Source of the DNA: Azospirillum sp. OGB3
Lineage (GTDB): Bacteria > Pseudomonadota > Alphaproteobacteria > Azospirillales > Azospirillaceae
DNA length: 64,000 nucleotides
NCBI RefSeq assembly: GCF_014192915.1
Contig: NZ_JACHYN010000003.1
Span: forward strand, 558,001 to 622,000
Direction: 5' to 3'
A program made the position numbers and the translations under genes. The notes beneath the pieces are model-generated. The model did no database searches, was not told where the DNA came from, and saw only the letters and a list, made by a program, of their open reading frames with translations. Shown here piece after piece: positions 17,724 through 26,527 of the stretch (its first letter is position 1; every line of letters starts with the position of its first letter).

Positions 17724-19142
17724 TTACCCCTCGACCTGCACCACGCGCAGGTTGTTGGTGGTCCCCGCCTGCGCGAAGGGAATACCGGCCACCACGACCA
17801 TCTGGTCGTTGGCCTTGGCGAAGCCCTGCTCCTTGGCGAAGCCCAGCGCCCGCTCGACCATCTCCTCGTAGGTGTGGATGTCGGCGGACAGGACGCTGTG
17901 CGCGCCCCAGAGCAGGGACAGGCGGCGCGACACCGCGGCGTGCGGCGTGATCGCCAGGATCGGCACCGCCGGACGCCGACGGGCGATGCGGGCGGCCGTG
18001 GTGCCGCTGGAGGTGTAGGCGACGATGGTCGATGCGTGGATCACCTCGGCCAGATCGGCGGCGGCGGCGGCCACCGCGTGCGGCGCCGTCTGCTCCTCGC
18101 CGGGGTCGGAGGCGTCGATGATCGAGCGGTAGAGCTTGTGCTGCTCGGTGCTGCGGATGATGCGGTCCATCATCTCCACCGCCTCCACCGGGAAGGCGCC
18201 GCTGGCCGATTCCGCCGACAGCATCACCGCGTCGGCGCCGTCGTAGATGGCGGTCGCCACGTCCGACGCCTCGGCCCGCGTCGGGGTCGGGGCGTTGACC
18301 ATGGAATCGAGCATCTGCGTCGCCACGATCACCGGCTTCACGGCGAGGCGGCAGGCCCGCACCAGCTCCTTCTGGCGGCCCGGCACCTCCTCGTGCGGGA
18401 TCTCGACACCCAGGTCGCCGCGGGCGACCATGACGGAATCCGAGAGGCGGATGATGTCGTCGATGCGGTCGAGCGCCGCCGGCTTCTCGATCTTCGACAT
18501 CAGCCCGGCGCGGTCGCCAATCAGCCCGCGGGCCTCCAGCAGGTCCGCCGGCTTCTGCACGAAGGACATCGCCACCCAGTCGACGCCCAGTTCCAGCCCG
18601 AAGGCGAGGTCGACGCGGTCCTTGGCGGTCAGGGGCGACAGCTCCAGCACCGTGTCGGGCAGGTTGACGCCCTTGCGGTTGGAGATGGTCCCGCCGATCA
18701 CCACCTTGGCGTCGATGTAGTCGTCGCCAAGCCCGGTCACGGCGACGCGGACGCGCCCGTCGTCGATCAGAAGATTGTGGCCCGGCATCACCGCCGCGAA
18801 GATTTCCGGATGGGGAAGCGGGATCGCGGTCTTGTCGCCGTCGGCGCCGGACAGGACGAAGCGGATCGATTCGCCGGCGGCGACGGTGATCTTGCCGTCA
18901 CGGATGGTGCCGACGCGGATCTTCGGGCCCTGCAGGTCCTGAAGGATGCCGATGGGACGGCCCATCTCGGCCTCCAGCGCGCGGATGGCGGCGTGGACCT
19001 TGGCGTGATCCTCGTGCGTCCCATGGCTGAAATTCAGGCGGAAGGTATCGACGCCGGCCAGGAACAGCCGCTTCAGCATCTCAGGCGTGTTGCTGGCGGG
19101 ACCGACCGTGGCAACGATCTTCGCGCGGCGGTGACGACGCAT
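17724..19142 (-). CDS. pyk: pyruvate kinase
   Basis: Converts phosphoenolpyruvate and ADP to pyruvate and ATP, the last step of lower glycolysis and of the Entner-Doudoroff pathway. The 472-residue protein has the normal length. It shows the N-terminal RRAKIVATVGPASNT, the FRLNFSHGTHEDH block, the active-site signature MSKIEKPAALDRIDDI with the catalytic Lys, VMVARGDLGVEIP, and the ATQMLDSM and SAESASGAFP segments. The start MRRHRRAK at 19142 is the usual family N-terminus; the upstream in-frame extension looks non-coding. Confidence 0.96.
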   Translation of the reverse strand: MRRHRRAKIVATVGPASNTPEMLKRLFLAGVDTFRLNFSHGTHEDHAKVHAAIRALEAEMGRPIGILQDLQGPKIRVGTIRDGKITVAAGESIRFVLSGADGDKTAIPLPHPEIFAAVMPGHNLLIDDGRVRVAVTGLGDDYIDAKVVIGGTISNRKGVNLPDTVLELSPLTAKDRVDLAFGLELGVDWVAMSFVQKPADLLEARGLIGDRAGLMSKIEKPAALDRIDDIIRLSDSVMVARGDLGVEIPHEEVPGRQKELVRACRLAVKPVIVATQMLDSMVNAPTPTRAEASDVATAIYDGADAVMLSAESASGAFPVEAVEMMDRIIRSTEQHKLYRSIIDASDPGEEQTAPHAVAAAAADLAEVIHASTIVAYTSSGTTAARIARRRPAVPILAITPHAAVSRRLSLLWGAHSVLSADIHTYEEMVERALGFAKEQGFAKANDQMVVVAGIPFAQAGTTNNLRVVQVEG

Positions 19143-19685
19143 ATAGTTTCGGCCTCTTTGGGCCGCCTCCTTGGTGGAGTGTCGAACGGCGGGCATGCCG
19201 GGTGGAAAGCGGGCGGTCATAGGACCGTCCGGCTGCCGTTCACATTGGTGGATGACCGCCCGCTGACAACCACCAGGGCCGCAATAAAGCCCCGGCTGTG
19301 GCACAGCCGCCGCCTGCGGAGCAGTTCCCACGTCCGTTCGTACACCCAGTCATCACCGATCCGTCACCAGGGGGGGGCATGCAATGCCGCGTTAGCTCGT
19401 TTTGGTTGACAATTATTAGTACAATAGAATCTTTGCGCGAATCGCCAATCCGCCCGCAAGACATCGCTTCGACCGGGCGACCAGCGACGGGTTAGCGAAA
19501 TCCTGCACGGTGTCCGGCACCCGTAGGGCACCACCGGCGCCCCCCGCAGCCGCCGTCCCGGTGACCGTCGACGAGGCAACGTTGGTCAGCGTGTGGGCCG
19601 CCGAGCCGCTGTTGGTGCCCGCCGTCAGCGCAAGACCCGTCGGGGCGGCGGACTTGCTTTTGCCCATGCCCCGTCAGGAATATGT
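19143..19685. other. 543-base stretch without a convincing gene
   Basis: This is the space upstream of pyk and downstream of the FAD/NAD(P)-binding protein gene. An AT-rich patch near 19400-19440 contains a TTGACA hexamer at 19406 and may hold a promoter. An 83-codon minus-strand frame (19416-19667) rich in Gly, Ala and Thr is open but has no clear ribosome site or recognised homology, so it is not called. Confidence 0.5.
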
Positions 19686-21098
19686 CTACGCGGTGAGGCC
19701 TTCCCTGGCGCTTCGGCGAACGAGCGTCCGCGCGGCGTTCGCGCATTGGCTGCGCAGTTCGGGCACCGCGGTCATCTCCCAGAACGGCGCGCGGCTGACC
19801 GGGCCGAGCGCGAAAAGGCGATCGGACTCCGCCCCGCCCTCGCCGATCAGCGCACCCTCTTCCGTCACGTCGAGGCCGAGGCGCAGCGGGTCGGGACGAG
19901 CCAGACCCTGCTGGAGCAAGGCGCGCATCAACGGATGGCGGATGCGCCCAAAATCACACTCGGTGCCCGTCGCGTTGACGATGGCGCCCACCGTTCGCGT
20001 CCACAGCGCGTCCTCAACGCCCCGCGCACGGACCGTCGCCTCCACCCCGTCCGACGTGGGAGTCAGAGCCTGAAGGCGTCCGGCACGGATGGTCAGCTGC
20101 CCGCTCTCGCGCAGGGACTCGATGCGCGCGGCCACCTCCGGCGCCATGCGGTGGCGGTGCACCTCCCAATAGGGCCGGGCGTGGCGAAGGAAACGCTGCC
20201 GCTCCTCCAACGGCAGATGCTTCCAGATCAGCGGGTGGAAGGGCCGCAGGGAATCGAAGGCGGCGCGCCAGTCCAGCCCCTCCTCCCGCGCGCGGCGGAC
20301 GTCGGCCTTCAGGGCGATCAGCACGTCGAGCACCGTGCCGGGCATCGTCTGGGGATGGACGAAGCTCTTGAAGGGGCGCGTCTCCAGATGGGTGGTGGGC
20401 AGCAGCCCGCGGCGCGACAGCGCCAGGATCGGGCCGCGATGGCCCTGGTTCTCCAGGGACAGCACCACATCGACCATCGTCAGCCCAGTGCCGAGGATCA
20501 GCACCGGGGCGTCCGGATCGATGGCGGCGACGGCCTCTCGGTTCCAGGGATCGCCGATGAAGCGCTCCGACGCGAAGACCTCGGGCGCCGCGACGCGCGG
20601 CGGCGAGGGCGGAAAATGTCCGACGCAGAGCACCGCCCGATCCACCGCGAGGCTCGTCCCGTCGGCGAGGCGCAACCGGACTCCGCCTTCCACCGCCGCA
20701 TCGACCACCTCCGCCCGCACCGTGTCGAGCGTCACATGGGACGGAGCCTCCGCCAGGGCCTCGCGCAGCACGTCCTGGATGTATGCGCCGTAAAGCCGGC
20801 GCGACACGAAGGCGTGGCCGCTGGGCGGCACGTCGCCGCCGAGGTCCTTCGCCCACAGCCAGCGCAGGAAATGGCGCGGGTCGTCGGGATAGGCGCTCAT
20901 GTTGTAGGCGCGCACGTTCAGCAGATGCGCCGCGCTGTCGGTGGAATAGGCCAACCCGGTGCCCAGCGTGCCGGCGCGTTCGATCAGATGGATGCGCGTC
21001 GGCTCCTCCGCCTTGCGCAGAAGGTGGGCCGCCAGGATACTGCCGGTGAATCCGGCGCCGACGATGGCGATGCTGTGCGCGGTGTCTTGGGACGGCAT
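19686..21098 (-). CDS. FAD/NAD(P)-binding protein (NAD_binding_9 type)
   Basis: The 470-residue flavoprotein has an N-terminal dinucleotide-binding motif IAIVGAGFTGSILAAHLL and the family block LLNVRAYNMSAYPDDPRHFLRW. A second Rossmann element, PVLILGTGLTMVDVVLSL, and the C-terminal NATGTECDF follow. Such proteins resemble HI0933/FAD-NAD binding oxidoreductases of unknown substrate. It is divergent from the D-2-hydroxyacid dehydrogenase gene with a 187-base intergenic region, AT-rich near 21170-21260, that should hold both promoters. Confidence 0.85.
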   Translation of the reverse strand: MPSQDTAHSIAIVGAGFTGSILAAHLLRKAEEPTRIHLIERAGTLGTGLAYSTDSAAHLLNVRAYNMSAYPDDPRHFLRWLWAKDLGGDVPPSGHAFVSRRLYGAYIQDVLREALAEAPSHVTLDTVRAEVVDAAVEGGVRLRLADGTSLAVDRAVLCVGHFPPSPPRVAAPEVFASERFIGDPWNREAVAAIDPDAPVLILGTGLTMVDVVLSLENQGHRGPILALSRRGLLPTTHLETRPFKSFVHPQTMPGTVLDVLIALKADVRRAREEGLDWRAAFDSLRPFHPLIWKHLPLEERQRFLRHARPYWEVHRHRMAPEVAARIESLRESGQLTIRAGRLQALTPTSDGVEATVRARGVEDALWTRTVGAIVNATGTECDFGRIRHPLMRALLQQGLARPDPLRLGLDVTEEGALIGEGGAESDRLFALGPVSRAPFWEMTAVPELRSQCANAARTLVRRSAREGLTA

Positions 21099-21285
21099 GC
21101 TCGTCGTTCCTCTCCCTGTGTCCAGCACCCCGCGGGGCGCCCCCGAATTGACATCATTAGAGCACCACGAATCCCTATTTAACAAGTTGGCTTTTACCGT
21201 ATCGCATGTGCTTTCATGTTCCACGCACAAAAATAAACTTGGAAATCCTGTTATTAATCCCGACCACCAGGAACCGGACCGCGGA

Positions 21286-22296
21286 ATGACCATGGGCAAG
21301 CGTGCACCCTTCGTCGTCGGAATCACCGACCATATGATCCCCCCGCCGGACTTGGAGGCGGCGGTGCTGGACGGCTGTGCCGAGGTGGATTTCCTCGACA
21401 CCCGCCGCGAAGAGGATCTGGACCCGGAGCGTCTGGCCCGGCTGGACGCGCTGCTGGTGTGGAGCACCCGCATCGGCCCGGCGACGGTGGCGAAGCTGCC
21501 GCGCTGCCGCGTGGTCGTGCGGTTCGGCGTCGGCTATGACAAGGTCGACGTCGCGGCGCTGGAGGCCGCCGGGATTCCCTTCTGCAACAACCCGGACTAC
21601 GGGACCGAGGAGGTGGCCGACCACGCCGTCTCCCTGCTGCTCTCCCTGCAGCGCCGCCTGTGGGAGCATGACTCCCGCGCCCGCGGCTACAGCACGACGT
21701 GGCAGACCAACACGCTGACGCCGCTGCGGCGGTCGAGCGCGGCGACGGTCGGCGTCGTCGGGGTGGGGCGGATCGGCACGGCGGTGGTCAACCGGCTGAA
21801 GCCCTTCGGCTATCGCATCCTCGGCTACGATCCGCAGCAGCCCGCCGGGCACGAGAAGGCGGTCGGCTACCGCCGCGTCCGCCGGCTCGACGAGTTGCTG
21901 GCTGAATCCGACATCGTGACCTTCCATTGCCCGCTGACGCCGGAGACCCGCGGCCTGATCGACGCGGAGTTCCTGGCGAAGCTGAAGCCCGGCGCCCTGC
22001 TGGTGAACACGGCGCGCGGCGAGATGTTCGCTGGCCTCGACCCGCTGGAGGCGGCGCTGCGCAGCGGCCAGGTCGCCGCGGTGGGGACCGACGTTCTGCC
22101 GACCGAACCGCCCGCCCCGCACCCGCTGCTCGACGCGTGGCGCAAGCGTGAATCCTGGCTGGAGGGCCGCCTCGTGGTCACGCCGCACAACGCCTTCCAT
22201 TCCGACGAGGCAGCGATCGAAATGCGCCGCAACGCCGCCGAGACCGCCCGCCTGTTCCTGGAGGACGGGGTTCTGCGCAACCGCATCCTGCCCTGA
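21286..22296 (+). CDS. D-2-hydroxyacid dehydrogenase (CtBP-like, NAD-binding)
   Basis: The 336-residue oxidoreductase has the 2-hydroxyacid dehydrogenase layout. The Rossmann motif is VGVVGVGRIGTAVVNRL, the substrate-binding Arg lies in LVNTARGEMFAGLD, and the catalytic His in VVTPHNAFHSDEA. The phrase FGVGYDKVDVAALEAAGIPF is typical of the C-terminal-binding-protein subgroup. These enzymes interconvert 2-keto acids and D-2-hydroxyacids. It is convergent with the Ldh-family gene, 10 bases apart. Confidence 0.9.
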   Translation: MTMGKRAPFVVGITDHMIPPPDLEAAVLDGCAEVDFLDTRREEDLDPERLARLDALLVWSTRIGPATVAKLPRCRVVVRFGVGYDKVDVAALEAAGIPFCNNPDYGTEEVADHAVSLLLSLQRRLWEHDSRARGYSTTWQTNTLTPLRRSSAATVGVVGVGRIGTAVVNRLKPFGYRILGYDPQQPAGHEKAVGYRRVRRLDELLAESDIVTFHCPLTPETRGLIDAEFLAKLKPGALLVNTARGEMFAGLDPLEAALRSGQVAAVGTDVLPTEPPAPHPLLDAWRKRESWLEGRLVVTPHNAFHSDEAAIEMRRNAAETARLFLEDGVLRNRILP

Positions 22297-22306
22297 CTCC
22301 ACCCGG

Positions 22307-23377
22307 TCAGGTCCCCAGGATGACCGGAACGTCGAGGCCGAGCGCGCCTCCGATGTCATGCAGGGCGTGCACGGTGTCGGGGTCGAGCGTGATGCCGCGC
22401 TCCGCGGCCAACGCCCGGCTCCGCCGCTCCGGCCCGCCGGGCACCAGCACGCCGTCACCGCCGGGCACCGGCGGGGTGTCCTGGATGTGGTCCAGCACCG
22501 AGTCGGCCAACGCCTGCCAGCCGCCGTTCCTCGCATCGGACACCCGCGCCGGATCGATCAGGAACGCCAGCGCGTTGTTCACCACCCGCCCCGGACGCAG
22601 GTTCTCCGGAAGGGCCGGCAGCCCGCCGGCCAAGGCCCCGGCGAGGATCTCGCAGGCGAGCGCCAGCCCGTAACCCTTATGCCCGCCAAAGGGCAGGATG
22701 GCGCCGGTCGGATCGCGGAACATCACGCCGGGGTCGCGCGTCGGCGCGCCCCGTTCGTCGATCAGCAGGCCGTCGGCGACCTCCTTCCCGGAGGAAGCGG
22801 CGACGCGGCACTTGTTGGCCGCCACCGCGCTGGTCGCAAAATCCAGCAGGAAGGGCGGATGGCCCGGCGTGGCGGGCACGGCGATGCAGATCGGGTTGGT
22901 TCCCAGCCGCGGCCGCCCGCCGCCATGCGGTGCCGCCAGCGGCCGGCTGACCACGTTGACGAAGAAGACGCCGATCAACCCGGCCGCGATGCACTGCTCG
23001 CCGTAGGAGCCGACCCGCCCGATGTGGTGGGCGTTGCGCAAGGCGAGCACGCAGGCCCCGCCCGCCTTGGCCCGCGCGATGGCGAGGTCCGTCGCCTCCC
23101 GCGCGATCACCTGCCCATAGCCGACATCGCCTTCGACCACCAGGAACGGCGCCTCGTCGCGAACGACGCGGGCGTGGCGGTTGGGTTGCAGGTGGCCCAG
23201 CTCCAGGCTCCTGGCATAGACGGCGATCTGGCACACGCCGTGACTGGCGTGGCCGGTGGCGTCGGAGTCCACGAGGTTGGCGGCGACGATGGCCGCTTCC
23301 TCCGGGCTGCTGCCGGAGCGTTGCAGGATGGCGTCCACAAGGGCCACCAGACGGTCCGCCGCGTAAGGACCACTCAT
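22307..23377 (-). CDS. Ldh family oxidoreductase (malate/L-lactate/sulfolactate dehydrogenase type)
   Basis: The 356-residue NAD(P)-dependent enzyme belongs to the LDH2/MDH2 fold, which is unrelated to Rossmann lactate dehydrogenases. Supporting segments are VDSDATGHASHGVCQIAVYA, LRNAHHIGRVGSYGEQ, LGTNPICIAVPA, LLDFATSAVAANK and FGGHKGYGLALACEILAGAL. Family members oxidise malate, ureidoglycolate, sulfolactate or similar 2-hydroxyacids. It starts 2 bases after the threonine-synthase-like gene stop, so the two are cotranscribed. Confidence 0.9.
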   Translation of the reverse strand: MSGPYAADRLVALVDAILQRSGSSPEEAAIVAANLVDSDATGHASHGVCQIAVYARSLELGHLQPNRHARVVRDEAPFLVVEGDVGYGQVIAREATDLAIARAKAGGACVLALRNAHHIGRVGSYGEQCIAAGLIGVFFVNVVSRPLAAPHGGGRPRLGTNPICIAVPATPGHPPFLLDFATSAVAANKCRVAASSGKEVADGLLIDERGAPTRDPGVMFRDPTGAILPFGGHKGYGLALACEILAGALAGGLPALPENLRPGRVVNNALAFLIDPARVSDARNGGWQALADSVLDHIQDTPPVPGGDGVLVPGGPERRSRALAAERGITLDPDTVHALHDIGGALGLDVPVILGT

Positions 23378-23379
23378 CC

Positions 23380-24621
23380 TCAGAACACCGAATAGTCGAT
23401 GGGCTGGTGGCGGTCGAGCGTCCGGTGGACCGGCGGCAGCGGGTATTTCAGCCCGGTCGCGCAGTTGAACAGCACGGCGCGCTCGTCGCGGCCCACCCGG
23501 CCGTCGGCCAACGCCTGCTTGTAGGCGGCGTAGGTGGCGGCGCCCTCCGGGCACAGCAGGAATCCCTCCTCCCGCGCTGCCTCGTCCAGCGCCGCCTGGA
23601 TGGCCTCGTCGGGCACGGCGACGGCGAAGCCGCCGCTCTCCCGCACCGCGCGCAGGATCAGGAAGTCGCCGACCGCCTGCGGCACGCGGATGCCGGACGC
23701 GATGGTGTGGGCGTCCGGCCAGCGCGGCGCGTGTTCCTCCCCCGCCTCGTAGGCGCGGACCATCGGGGCGCAGCCGGCGGCCTGCACCGCCACCATGCGC
23801 GGGCGCTTGGAGCCGATGAAGCCGATGGCCTCCAACTCCGCAAAAGCCTTCCACATGCCGATCAGGCCGGTGCCGCCGCCGGTCGGGTAGAAGATGACGT
23901 CCGGCACCTCCCAGCCGAGTTGCTCGGCCAGCTCCAGACCCATGGTCTTCTTGCCCTCGATCCGGTAGGGCTCCTTCAGGGTGGAGACGTCGAACCAGCC
24001 GGCCTTGGCCTTGCCCTCCCCGACGATCTTGCCGCAGTCGTCGATCAGCCCGTTGACGCGGTAGACGGTGGCGCCCTGGAGTTCGATCTCGGAGACGTTG
24101 ACCTCCGGCGTGTCCTCCGGACAGAAGATCGTCGTTTTGATGCCCGCCCGCGTCGCGTAGGCGGCCAGCGCCGCGCCGGCGTTGCCGTTGGTCGGCATGG
24201 CCATGTGCTTGATGCCGAAGGCCTTCGCCATGGACACCGCCATGACCAGCCCGCGCGCCTTGAAGGAGCCGGTGGGCAGACGACCCTCGTCCTTCACCAG
24301 CAACTCGGCGGCCCCCAGCTTGGCGGCGAGCTTGGGCAGCGCGACCAGTGGGGTCACCGCCTCGCCCAGGCTGACGATGTCCTGCACCCGGCGCACCGGC
24401 AGCAGCTCGCGGTAGCGCCACAAATCCTGCGGGCGTTCGGCCAGCGCGTCCTTGGTCAGCGCGCCGGGCACCCCCTCCAGGTCGTAGCGGACCAGCAGCG
24501 GCTTGCCCGCCCTGGACAGGTTGTGGACGGTGTCGGCCTCGTACCGCTCGCCGGTGTAGGCGCATTCCAGATGCGTGACGAAGGTCGGGCGCTCGGTGGT
24601 CAGGTTGCTGTCGAAAGGCAC
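23380..24621 (-). CDS. threonine synthase family PLP-dependent enzyme
   Basis: The 413-residue cytoplasmic enzyme belongs to the beta-family of PLP enzymes. The PLP lysine lies in LPTGSFKARGLVMAVSMAK, a phosphate-binding loop is PTGGGTGLIGMWKAFAEL, and NGNAGAALAAYATRAG contacts the cofactor. An N-terminal segment LECAYTGERYEADTVHNLSR resembles the Cys-containing start of long bacterial and archaeal threonine synthases. The GTG start at 24621 follows AGGA by about 8 bases. Its setting, with Ldh and transport genes rather than thrB or hom, suggests a related catabolic or beta-replacement reaction as an alternative to housekeeping threonine synthesis. Confidence 0.82.
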   Translation of the reverse strand: MPFDSNLTTERPTFVTHLECAYTGERYEADTVHNLSRAGKPLLVRYDLEGVPGALTKDALAERPQDLWRYRELLPVRRVQDIVSLGEAVTPLVALPKLAAKLGAAELLVKDEGRLPTGSFKARGLVMAVSMAKAFGIKHMAMPTNGNAGAALAAYATRAGIKTTIFCPEDTPEVNVSEIELQGATVYRVNGLIDDCGKIVGEGKAKAGWFDVSTLKEPYRIEGKKTMGLELAEQLGWEVPDVIFYPTGGGTGLIGMWKAFAELEAIGFIGSKRPRMVAVQAAGCAPMVRAYEAGEEHAPRWPDAHTIASGIRVPQAVGDFLILRAVRESGGFAVAVPDEAIQAALDEAAREEGFLLCPEGAATYAAYKQALADGRVGRDERAVLFNCATGLKYPLPPVHRTLDRHQPIDYSVF

Positions 24622-24646
24622 GGATGGAGTTCCTTGCTCGAGAATC

Positions 24647-24787
24647 CCCTCTCCCGCCCCGGGAGAGGGTGCCCGCGAAGCGGGCGGGTGAGGGTCGCGT
24701 GAGGATCGAACCACCGATCCTCGCCGACACCCTCACCCTCCCGCCGCAGAGCGGCGGGCCCCTCCCTCTCCCGGGGCGGGAGAGGGG
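24647..24787. repeat. intergenic inverted-repeat element, copy 3
   Basis: The same architecture as the copies at 1103 and 6424: CCCTCTCCCGCCCCGGGAGA, then GGGTGAGGGTCGCGTGAGGA, then CACCCTCACCCTCCCGCCG, closing with CCCTCTCCCGGGGCGGGAGA. It lies between the ABC permease gene and the threonine-synthase-like gene, within one run of co-directional genes, where it could reduce read-through. Confidence 0.75.
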
Positions 24788-24796
24788 TTTTGGTTG

Positions 24797-25693
24797 CTAG
24801 CGGACCATTCCCCACTTGCGGACGGTGTGGGTCTCGATCCAGCGGAAGACGACGTTCTCGACGACGAGGCCGATCAGGATGACGGTGACGAGGCCGGCGA
24901 ACACCTTGTCGATGTACAGCTCGTTGCGGTTCTGGAAGATGAACCAGCCCAGCCCGCCCTTGCCCGACGAGACGCCGAACACCAGCTCCGCCGCGATCAG
25001 CGTGCGCCAGGCGAAGGCCCAGCCGACCTTCAGCCCGGTCAGGATGGCCGGAAAGGCCGCCGGGATCAGCAGGGTGACGACGTAGCGGATGCCGCTCAGC
25101 CCGTAATTCCGCCCGGCCATACGCAGCGTTTCCGACACCGAGGTGAAGCCGGCGTGGGTGTTCAGCGCCAGAGGCCACAGCACGGCGTGGACCAACACGA
25201 AGGTCAGGCTGACCGCTCCCAGCCCGAACCACAGCATGGCGATGGGCAGCAGCGCGATGGCCGGCAGCGGGTTGAACATCGAGGTCAGCGTGGACAGCAC
25301 GTCGTTGCCGATGCGCGTGGACACCGCGAAGCTGGTCAGCAGCACGGCCAGCACCACGGCGATGGCGTAGCCCTTCAGCAGCACCGACAGCGACACCCAG
25401 GCCATCGACAGCAGGTTCTCCCGCCAGATCGCCTCCCACAGCGCCGCGACGGTGGCGGCGAAGGTGGGGAACATCAACGGGTTGTTCTGCCACGTCGCGG
25501 CGATCTGCCAGAGCAACGCCACCGCGGCCAGAACGGCGAAGCGGCGGAGCGCGGTGATGTTGCCGATCCGCTCCCACGGGGACAATGGGCGGGCCACGTC
25601 GCCGATCGGGCCGGTGGTGGCGACCGTCCGTTCATACTCCGGGCGGACGGGCGGCGCGCGGCGGCCTCGCGGAGCAAGCGACAGGCCGGTCAT
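24797..25693 (-). CDS. ABC transporter permease (NitT/TauT family)
   Basis: The 298-residue inner-membrane protein has about six hydrophobic helices. The permease signature is in GLKVGWAFAWRTLIAAELVF, the EAA-type loop that contacts the ATPase. The family transports nitrate, taurine, sulfonates, thiamine precursors and similar compounds. Its ATG overlaps the ATPase stop by 4 bases, so the two are coupled. The basic, Pro-rich N-terminus (about 1-40) is cytoplasmic. Confidence 0.92.
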   Translation of the reverse strand: MTGLSLAPRGRRAPPVRPEYERTVATTGPIGDVARPLSPWERIGNITALRRFAVLAAVALLWQIAATWQNNPLMFPTFAATVAALWEAIWRENLLSMAWVSLSVLLKGYAIAVVLAVLLTSFAVSTRIGNDVLSTLTSMFNPLPAIALLPIAMLWFGLGAVSLTFVLVHAVLWPLALNTHAGFTSVSETLRMAGRNYGLSGIRYVVTLLIPAAFPAILTGLKVGWAFAWRTLIAAELVFGVSSGKGGLGWFIFQNRNELYIDKVFAGLVTVILIGLVVENVVFRWIETHTVRKWGMVR

Positions 25694-26523
25694 GACGGCA
25701 GCCCCTTCACCGTTTCCACCTCGTCGGCGAACAGCATGGTGTGGATGCGCTGGGCGGTGTCCTGGAAGGCCGGGCTGCCGACCGCGAAGTGATCGTAGCC
25801 GTCGCAGTTCAGCTCAGCCTTCACCTGCCCGGGATGCGGCGACAGCACGAGGATGCGCGAGCCGACGACCAGCGCCTCCTCGATGGAGTGGGTGACGAAC
25901 AGGACGGTGAAGCGCAGATCGTCCCAGAGCTGGAGCAGCTCCTCCTGCATCTTGCGGCGGGTCAGCGCGTCCAGCGCCGCGAAGGGCTCGTCCATCAGCA
26001 GGATGTCCGGCTCCATCGCCATGGCGCGGGCGATGGCGACGCGCTGCTTCATCCCACCCGACAGCATGTGCGGATGCACGTCGGCGAACTTGGACAGGTT
26101 CACCCGCGCGATGCAGTCCAGCGCCTTCTCCTCGGCCTCCCGGCGCGACGCCTTGCCGCTGGCGAGCAGCGGGAACATGACGTTCTGCTTGACCGTCTTC
26201 CAGGGCGGAAGCTGGTCGAACTCCTGGAACACCATCATGCGGTCCGGCCCCGGCCCGGTCACCGCCCGCCCGTTCAGGCGGATGGCGCCCTCAACCGGCG
26301 CCAGGAAGCCGCCCACCGCCTTCAGCAGCGAGGACTTGCCGCAACCGGACGGCCCCAGCAGGACGTAGCGCTCCGCCTGGAACACCTGGAAATCGACGCG
26401 GTAGGTCGCGGTCACCAGATGGCGGCGCGTCTTGTACTGGAGCGTCACGCCGGACACGTCCAGCAGGGGACGCTCCGAGAGGTTGGCGGTGTCCACGGTG
26501 TCGGGATAGGTGAAGGCGTTCAT
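25690..26523 (-). CDS. ABC transporter ATP-binding protein (NitT/TauT family)
   Basis: The 277-residue cytoplasmic ATPase has Walker A LGPSGCGKSSLLKAVGGFL, Q-loop VFQEFDQLPPW, signature MLSGGMKQRVAIARAM, Walker B DILLMDEPFAALD and switch VTHSIEEAL. The FQEFDQLPPWKTV segment is typical of the TauB/SsuB group. It starts 4 bases after the binding-protein gene stop and overlaps the permease start. Confidence 0.93.
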   Translation of the reverse strand: MNAFTYPDTVDTANLSERPLLDVSGVTLQYKTRRHLVTATYRVDFQVFQAERYVLLGPSGCGKSSLLKAVGGFLAPVEGAIRLNGRAVTGPGPDRMMVFQEFDQLPPWKTVKQNVMFPLLASGKASRREAEEKALDCIARVNLSKFADVHPHMLSGGMKQRVAIARAMAMEPDILLMDEPFAALDALTRRKMQEELLQLWDDLRFTVLFVTHSIEEALVVGSRILVLSPHPGQVKAELNCDGYDHFAVGSPAFQDTAQRIHTMLFADEVETVKGLPS

Positions 26524-26527
26524 CGGC

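Noticed and set aside
19416..19667. An 83-codon minus-strand frame between pyk and the FAD/NAD(P)-binding protein gene
   Set aside because: It is Gly/Ala/Thr-rich, without a ribosome site or family likeness, and lies in what is more likely a promoter region.
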